DNA of 10,886 nucleotides from Desulfuromusa sp. GTDB taxonomy: Bacteria; Desulfobacterota; Desulfuromonadia; Desulfuromonadales; Geopsychrobacteraceae. A model generated the notes under the pieces. That model did not search any database. It was not told the DNA's origin and was given only the letters and a program-made list of their open reading frames with translations. A program made the position numbers and the translations under genes. The DNA is taken from contig JAOZOH010000094.1 of the NCBI GenBank assembly GCA_029933365.1, positions 1-10,886 on the forward strand, read 5' to 3'. Each line of letters opens with the position of its first letter. The first letter of the stretch is position 1. Below, one piece after another: positions 8,073 to 10,886 of this stretch.

Positions 8073-8106
8073 ATAATCATTATAACAACAATTTATGAGG
8101 TTTCCA
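8073..8106 (-). promoter_or_regulatory. Promoter of the TAXI gene with a Fur-box-like palindrome on its -10
   Basis: On the minus strand a perfect -10 TATAAT (complement of 8079-8084) lies 16 bases downstream of TGGAAA (complement of 8101-8106), a 4-of-6 match to the -35 consensus. Overlapping the -10 is ATAAT-C-ATTAT at 8073-8083, a perfect palindrome around one base. It matches the core of the Fur consensus (TGATAATnATTATCA), with mismatches only in the outer bases. Iron-dependent repression is therefore possible but unproven. Confidence 0.5.
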
Positions 8107-8196
8107 CTTTTCAGAAAAAACACGTTGTAGTTAGCCAGAAATATCTCAGATAAAACCACAGGATTGCATAAGCAAACAGGTAACTCTGACTCATAT

Positions 8197-8225
8197 TTGA
8201 CAGAAGGAAGCAGTTGCAGTATATC
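8197..8225 (+). promoter_or_regulatory. Sigma-70-type promoter of the REC-GGDEF gene
   Basis: TTGACA at 8197-8202, a 17-base spacer, then TATATC at 8220-8225. The predicted transcription start is near 8232, giving a leader of about 59 bases. The geometry is the same as in the aap operon promoter (TTGACA, 17 bases, TATAT). The rest of 7992-8290 shows no convincing gene. Confidence 0.6.
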
Positions 8226-8290
8226 ACTGTTAATGAAAGACTTTCTTAGTATGTCCCGAGCAAAACTCTTTTCCACTTCAGGAGAAGTTT

Positions 8291-9256
8291 ATGAGAGTGA
8301 CAGAAAAAAAACGGATCCTCGTTGCGGATACCAAAATTTTCAACCTGGCAACTCTGATCGGGACTTTAAAGGATGATTACCACGTCGTTGTAGCTAAGAA
8401 TGGTGCGGAAGTCTTCAAACAGCTGAAGAAAAATCAAGTTGATATGATTCTTCTCGACACTCGATTTCCCGACATCGATGGGTATGAAATTTGTCGACAA
8501 CTGAAAGCTGATAAACAAACTGAAGAAATTCCCGTCATTTTCATTACCGCTCAAAATTCTGTCACTGCTGAAGAAAAAGGGTTTGAAGTTGGTGCGGTTG
8601 ATTTCATTGCCAAACCCTTCAACGCACCGACAGTCACTGTCCGTATCAAAAACCAACTGAAACTCAGTGCTGCAACTCAGGAGCTAAAGCGCCTGAACCA
8701 ACTCGCCCTTGATGCAAATCCCAATACAGGTCTGCCGGGAAATAATAGTATTTTTAATGCAATTCAGCGGGTTATCACACAGAAGGAAGCCGTGTGTATT
8801 GTTTATGCAGATCTGGATTACTTCAAAATTTACAACGATACCTACGGCTTTGCCCGGGGGGATGATGTCATTATCTTTACTGCAAATGCCATTAAAGTTG
8901 CTTTGCAGACTGCCAGTTGTGATGATGCGTTTCTGGGACATATCGGGGGGGATGATTTTGTCTTTATCGTTCCAACAGCAAAATGTATTGCCGTTACTGA
9001 TGAGATTATCCGCCGCATTAATTTGGAAATTGGAGATTTTTACAGTACGGAGGATAAAGAAAGGGGTTATGTGACTGCAATCAACCGCGAAGGGGAAGAG
9101 AAACAACACCCATTGGTCAGCCTCAGTATGGGTGGTATTGATTTATCGCAACGCAAAGTGGCAACAGCACTTGAGGTTATTGATATTTGTACTGAAATGA
9201 AAAAAGCCGCAAAAAAGCAACCGGGCAGCAATGTCCTTATTTGTATGCGGCATTAA
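8291..9256 (+). CDS. Response regulator with receiver and divergent GGDEF domain
   Basis: A 321-residue protein. Residues 8-125 form a receiver domain with phospho-acceptor Asp56, Thr86 and Lys108. Of the usual acidic pair only Asp13 is kept; the second is Thr14, which may weaken magnesium binding. A short linker leads to a GGDEF domain (about 140-318) of the divergent TGLPGN type (146-151), with DLDYFKIYNDTYGFARGDD at 174-192 and the signature GGDDF at 219-223. Metal ligand Asp174 and base-contact Asn182 and Asp191 are present, so a cyclase that makes c-di-GMP is plausible. No RxxD inhibitory site precedes GGDDF. The GYVTAINREGE then PLVSLSMGG segment is typical of this subgroup in Geobacter relatives, which as I recall includes cGAMP-making Hypr enzymes; those carry Ser instead of the Asp seen here at 191. 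The ATG follows AGGAG at 8280-8284. The stop overlaps the stop of the convergent neighbour. Confidence 0.9.
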   Translation: MRVTEKKRILVADTKIFNLATLIGTLKDDYHVVVAKNGAEVFKQLKKNQVDMILLDTRFPDIDGYEICRQLKADKQTEEIPVIFITAQNSVTAEEKGFEVGAVDFIAKPFNAPTVTVRIKNQLKLSAATQELKRLNQLALDANPNTGLPGNNSIFNAIQRVITQKEAVCIVYADLDYFKIYNDTYGFARGDDVIIFTANAIKVALQTASCDDAFLGHIGGDDFVFIVPTAKCIAVTDEIIRRINLEIGDFYSTEDKERGYVTAINREGEEKQHPLVSLSMGGIDLSQRKVATALEVIDICTEMKKAAKKQPGSNVLICMRH

Positions 9257-9741
9257 GATTCAATGGCCTCAAATCGGTTCATCTCAATATTTTTTCGCGA
9301 CCTTTCTGGATCAAAAATCTGTCCATTCATAGCAATCCACACACCTGCGGGTAATAATTGAACAGCTGTGATAGCACTGGCAATATTGTAGATAGCATCG
9401 GTAAACCGGAATCTAGCTGGCTGCATAGCCCCAGTCAGAACGATAGTTTTTCCGCTGACGTCGCGGAAAAACTTAGCCGTCTCTACCATTGTGTCTGTTC
9501 CGTGCGTAATGACAATTTTATCAACCAAACTTTCGCTCACTGCACTCTTTATCAATTCACGGTCTGCAGCATTTAAATCAAGGCTATCTTTGCGCAACAA
9601 TGGCGTAATTTGATAATCGATTGTTAAATTCGCATCACGCAAAACCTCACCAATCTGGGGTTCACCAATTTCGAAACTGCTTTTAGCATCAAAATAAATC
9701 TTGTCGATGGTTCCACCTGTGGTCATGATTTCGATTTTCAC
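9253..9741 (-). CDS. Single-domain asparaginase-like protein (N-terminal domain only)
   Basis: A 162-residue protein corresponding only to the N-terminal domain of L-asparaginase I/II, which is normally about 330 residues. It has TTGGTID at 7-13 (nucleophile position Thr11), DS at 52-53, HGTDTM at 80-85 (Thr82 and Asp83 of the second triad) and TGAMQP at 103-108. By eye alignment with E. coli AnsB, anchored on the YN and GV residues that flank it, the catalytic Lys162 position is Val127. The C-terminal domain, which completes the active site in the normal dimer, is absent. Stand-alone proteins of this kind are known as asparaginase-domain proteins of unclear activity. The ORF ends cleanly, with no trace of a frameshifted second half, so it looks like a genuine short form. 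The start is GTG at 9741, with AGAGGA six bases upstream; an ATG at 9726 is the alternative. It is the third gene of a minus-strand operon. Confidence 0.83.
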   Translation of the reverse strand: MKIEIMTTGGTIDKIYFDAKSSFEIGEPQIGEVLRDANLTIDYQITPLLRKDSLDLNAADRELIKSAVSESLVDKIVITHGTDTMVETAKFFRDVSGKTIVLTGAMQPARFRFTDAIYNIASAITAVQLLPAGVWIAMNGQIFDPERSRKNIEMNRFEAIES

Positions 9742-9757
9742 AGTGCGTCCTCTGCTG

Positions 9758-10048
9758 CTATTCGTGGGGTTTTATAACCAAAGCATGCCCCGACAAGAGG
9801 GCATCAACAATTTTTTTCCGCCCGCTGGTCACCAATCTTTGGATTGTACCACGTGAAATACCCATTTCCACCCCTGCTTCTGCTTGAGTCATGGCATCCC
9901 GATCACAAAGTGAGACCGCTTCTAACTCATCAGCATCAAGCTCAACCACGTCCAATTTTGCTAGAGGGGTTCCTGCAGGTTTAAACATATGATCATTGGG
10001 TCGTCTGGTAGGGCAACATCTTCTCGGTTTTCTCGGTCTAGGTGACAT
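9758..10048 (-). CDS. DUF134 (UPF0251) family helix-turn-helix protein
   Basis: A 96-residue protein of the DUF134 family, which is usually about 90-150 residues long. The family opening MxPRPRKPRRC is present, followed by a GTPLAKLDVVELDADELEAVSL segment in which the family usually reads (V/I)xLxxDExEAIRL, and a sigma-region-4-like helix-turn-helix at about 50-80 (MTQAEAGVEMGISRGTIQRLVTSGRKKI). Family members are predicted DNA-binding proteins. The cysteine pair near the N-terminus (CC at 11-12) is a possible metal or redox site; the longer family members carry more cysteines. It lies 13 bases after the DUF302 gene and 16 bases before the asparaginase-like gene, so all three are probably co-transcribed, and it is the obvious candidate regulator of this operon. 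The ATG at 10048 has only a weak GGAA ribosome site. Confidence 0.87.
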   Translation of the reverse strand: MSPRPRKPRRCCPTRRPNDHMFKPAGTPLAKLDVVELDADELEAVSLCDRDAMTQAEAGVEMGISRGTIQRLVTSGRKKIVDALLSGHALVIKPHE

Positions 10049-10061
10049 AAAAAAATTCCAG

Positions 10062-10469
10062 TTAAAGGGCTGCGTTGATAGCAGAGATTAAACTGTTACA
10101 CACAGCCTCATTGATCTCGGGAAAATCGGCGTCATCAACCAGCTCTGCAACGAGCCTCCGACCGAAACGTAGCATGCGTACTTGAGTTTTATTATTTTTG
10201 CTGAAAACAACAATGAATTGGGGAAGGAAAACTGCCCGTTCCAGGTTTTCAGACAATGATTGTGCAGCTTTTTTAGGAGCACAAACTTGCACCATGTGTA
10301 GATCAAATCCTTCAGCCAGCGCAACACCCTGATAACCGAAATGATGCACCATTTCCATCTTCTCTTCATTATGAATAATGAAACCATGCATTGCCATTGA
10401 TTTACCAAGAGTGCTGATAAAATCGACAACACCCTTATCCGTCTCAGCGCGAAAAACATCTGTAGACAT
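10062..10469 (-). CDS. DUF302 domain protein
   Basis: A 135-residue cytoplasmic protein without signal peptide or membrane segment. It matches the DUF302 (COG3439) pattern: FRAETDKGVVDFISTLGKSM at the start, a middle strand HMVQVCAPKKAAQSLSENLE corresponding to the family's C-x-P-x-x-A segment, then LPQFIVVFSKNNKTQVRMLR and an extended C-terminal helix. The biochemical role of the family is not established; members often occur near redox or metal-related genes. I chose the ATG at 10469 because AAGGA (complement of 10479-10483) lies at the right distance and the family N-terminus begins there. The frame stays open to 10535, but that part is AT-rich, unlike the protein, and runs across the promoter. 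It is the first gene of a three-gene minus-strand operon. Confidence 0.83.
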   Translation of the reverse strand: MSTDVFRAETDKGVVDFISTLGKSMAMHGFIIHNEEKMEMVHHFGYQGVALAEGFDLHMVQVCAPKKAAQSLSENLERAVFLPQFIVVFSKNNKTQVRMLRFGRRLVAELVDDADFPEINEAVCNSLISAINAAL

Positions 10470-10506
10470 GATATTTGTCCTTTTATAATATATATCATCA
10501 TATTTT

Positions 10507-10545
10507 GTGCATATGCACGATACGGTTATTGCCATAGAAAGTCAA
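10507..10545 (-). promoter_or_regulatory. Promoter and 12-base palindromic operator of the DUF302-DUF134-asparaginase-like operon
   Basis: On the minus strand TTGACT (complement of 10540-10545) is followed after 17 bases by TATCGT (complement of 10517-10522). The predicted transcription start is near 10510. A perfect palindrome, GTGCATATGCAC at 10507-10518, overlaps the last bases of the -10 and the start site, where a bound repressor would block transcription. The DUF134 helix-turn-helix protein of the same operon is a candidate ligand. Confidence 0.55.
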
Positions 10546-10670
10546 TATAAGGGCTCGACTAAGGATATGCCAAATCCGCAGATATTTCAGCAACAAATAA
10601 ATGGCCTTAATAATTATGCACCACAAGCATCTTCTCTATACTTTCTAAGAAATCAATAACGATAAAACAG

Positions 10671-10699
10671 TTGTTTTTTTTCTCATTATGAAAAATAAT
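10671..10699 (+). promoter_or_regulatory. Candidate promoter for the leader and gene at 10876
   Basis: TTGTTT at 10671-10676, a 17-base spacer and AATAAT at 10694-10699 (5 of 6 to the -10 consensus). Transcription would start near 10706 and include the small ORF and hairpin downstream. An alternative is TTTACA at 10710-10715 with TACTAA at 10733-10738, also with 17 bases between, which would exclude the ribosome site of the small ORF. Confidence 0.35.
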
Positions 10700-10746
10700 G
10701 TGTTGTTGATTTACATCTATTCTCGTTGCTTGTACTAAATGGAGAA

Positions 10747-10797
10747 ATGGATCGCTACGAATTTAAGAAAGAAATGTTTCCGCCAATACCTGGCTAG
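10747..10797 (+). CDS. Possible 16-residue leader peptide
   Basis: ATG at 10747, stop TAG at 10795-10797, encoding MDRYEFKKEMFPPIPG. GGAG at 10741-10744 precedes it, but only two bases separate it from the ATG, closer than ideal. Its last codons (CCG CCA ATA CCT GGC) run through the left arm of the terminator hairpin, and its stop lies in the loop. Translation would therefore melt the hairpin. The proline-rich end could also slow ribosomes. It may equally be chance. Confidence 0.25.
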   Translation: MDRYEFKKEMFPPIPG

Positions 10798-10823
10798 CAA
10801 ATCAGTGGCGGATTTTTATTTTT
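10779..10823 (+). terminator. Hairpin terminator or attenuator upstream of the gene at 10876
   Basis: A 7-base-pair stem (10779-10785 with 10806-10812), extended after a four-base bulge by three more pairs (10790-10792 with 10803-10805) around a ten-base loop. It is followed by a T-rich tract, 10813-10823, interrupted by one A. It lies 53 bases before the ATG at 10876 in the same orientation, so it would act in the leader of that gene or end a short RNA. Confidence 0.65.
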
Positions 10824-10875
10824 CTTAATTGTTGCGTAAAACATCATTCTATCAATCACCCCAAGAGGAGGAACC

Positions 10876-10886
10876 ATGAAACGATT
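10876..10886 (+). CDS. Start of an unidentified gene cut by the window end
   Basis: An ATG at 10876 preceded by AGAGGAGGAA at 10864-10873, a near-ideal ribosome site at normal distance. Only the codons for Met, Lys and Arg and two further bases are visible (ATGAAACGATT). The basic start is compatible with a signal peptide or many other proteins, so no function can be given. Confidence 0.6.

Larger units (their letters stand above)
10546..10875. other. AT-rich intergenic region and leader of the gene starting at 10876
   Basis: About 330 bases without a recognisable protein gene. It holds a plus-strand promoter candidate (10671-10699), an inverted repeat CATTAT-N5-ATAATG at 10684-10700, a possible 16-codon ORF at 10747-10797 and a hairpin terminator at 10779-10823. 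The part from 10546 to 10670 shows only a weak imperfect inverted repeat (near 10560 and 10609). I could not match it to any riboswitch class I know by motif. Confidence 0.6.

Noticed and set aside
8004..8276. A 90-codon minus-strand frame in the TAXI/GGDEF intergenic region
   Set aside because: No ribosome site or recognisable domain, and it spans the promoters assigned to both flanking genes.
8164..8376. A 70-codon plus-strand frame before the GGDEF gene
   Set aside because: It overlaps the promoter and the true gene start in another frame and resembles nothing known.
8291..9256. Assigning the GGDEF protein as a cGAMP-making Hypr enzyme
   Set aside because: The specificity position, in the segment ending GFARGDD, is Asp191 and not Ser, so c-di-GMP is the better prediction.
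9253..9741. Asparaginase gene truncated by mutation (pseudogene)
   Set aside because: The remaining ~165 codons do not appear downstream in any frame; the neighbouring GGDEF gene is intact there, and stand-alone N-terminal forms exist elsewhere.
10470..10535. 22-residue N-terminal extension of the DUF302 protein
   Set aside because: It runs across the predicted promoter and palindrome, has no ribosome site, and the internal ATG at 10469 has a good one.
10546..10875. Known riboswitch (c-di-GMP, fluoride, preQ1, guanidine) in the right-end leader
   Set aside because: None of the conserved core motifs that I know for these classes is present; only a simple terminator hairpin is clear.

Overview
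The window reads as a chromosomal segment of an anaerobic deltaproteobacterium, most likely Desulfuromonadales (Geobacter/Desulfuromonas relatives). This is inferred from three things: a REC-GGDEF protein of the divergent TGLPGN/GGDDF type known from Geobacter, a TAXI-type solute receptor, and a DUF302 plus DUF134 pair. No rRNA, tRNA, CRISPR array, insertion sequence or phage gene is visible.

Layout. (1) 1-2577, plus strand: end of a metal-chelate ABC importer operon (binding protein 3' end, FecCD permease, ATPase), its genes overlapping by a few bases. The ATPase has an extra ~150-residue C-terminal domain. (2) 2741-6931, plus strand: a complete general L-amino acid ABC importer, aapJ-aapQ-aapM-aapP. 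A near-consensus promoter overlaps the stop codon of the preceding ATPase. A strong hairpin/T-tract terminator lies between aapJ and aapQ and should give more binding protein than membrane complex. (3) 6936-6974: a long inverted repeat between convergent genes. (4) 6990-7991, minus strand: an orphan TAXI solute receptor with no TRAP permease beside it. It is divergent from (5) 8291-9256, plus strand: a REC-GGDEF response regulator. Their ~300-base shared region holds a promoter for each, and a Fur-box-like palindrome sits on the TAXI -10. (6) 10469 to 9253, minus strand: a compact operon of DUF302 protein, DUF134 helix-turn-helix protein and a single-domain asparaginase-like protein. The last overlaps the GGDEF gene tail to tail by its stop codon. 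The operon promoter carries a perfect 12-base palindrome at the predicted transcription start. (7) 10546-10875: an AT-rich non-coding leader with a promoter candidate, a possible 16-codon leader ORF and a terminator hairpin, before a gene that begins at 10876 and runs off the window.

Together the window covers nutrient import (metal chelate, amino acids), a possible solute-sensing/c-di-GMP module and a small uncharacterised operon. The points most worth a second look are the attenuator-like leader at the right end, the DUF302-DUF134-asparaginase-like operon with its operator, and the divergent GGDEF domain next to an orphan TAXI receptor.
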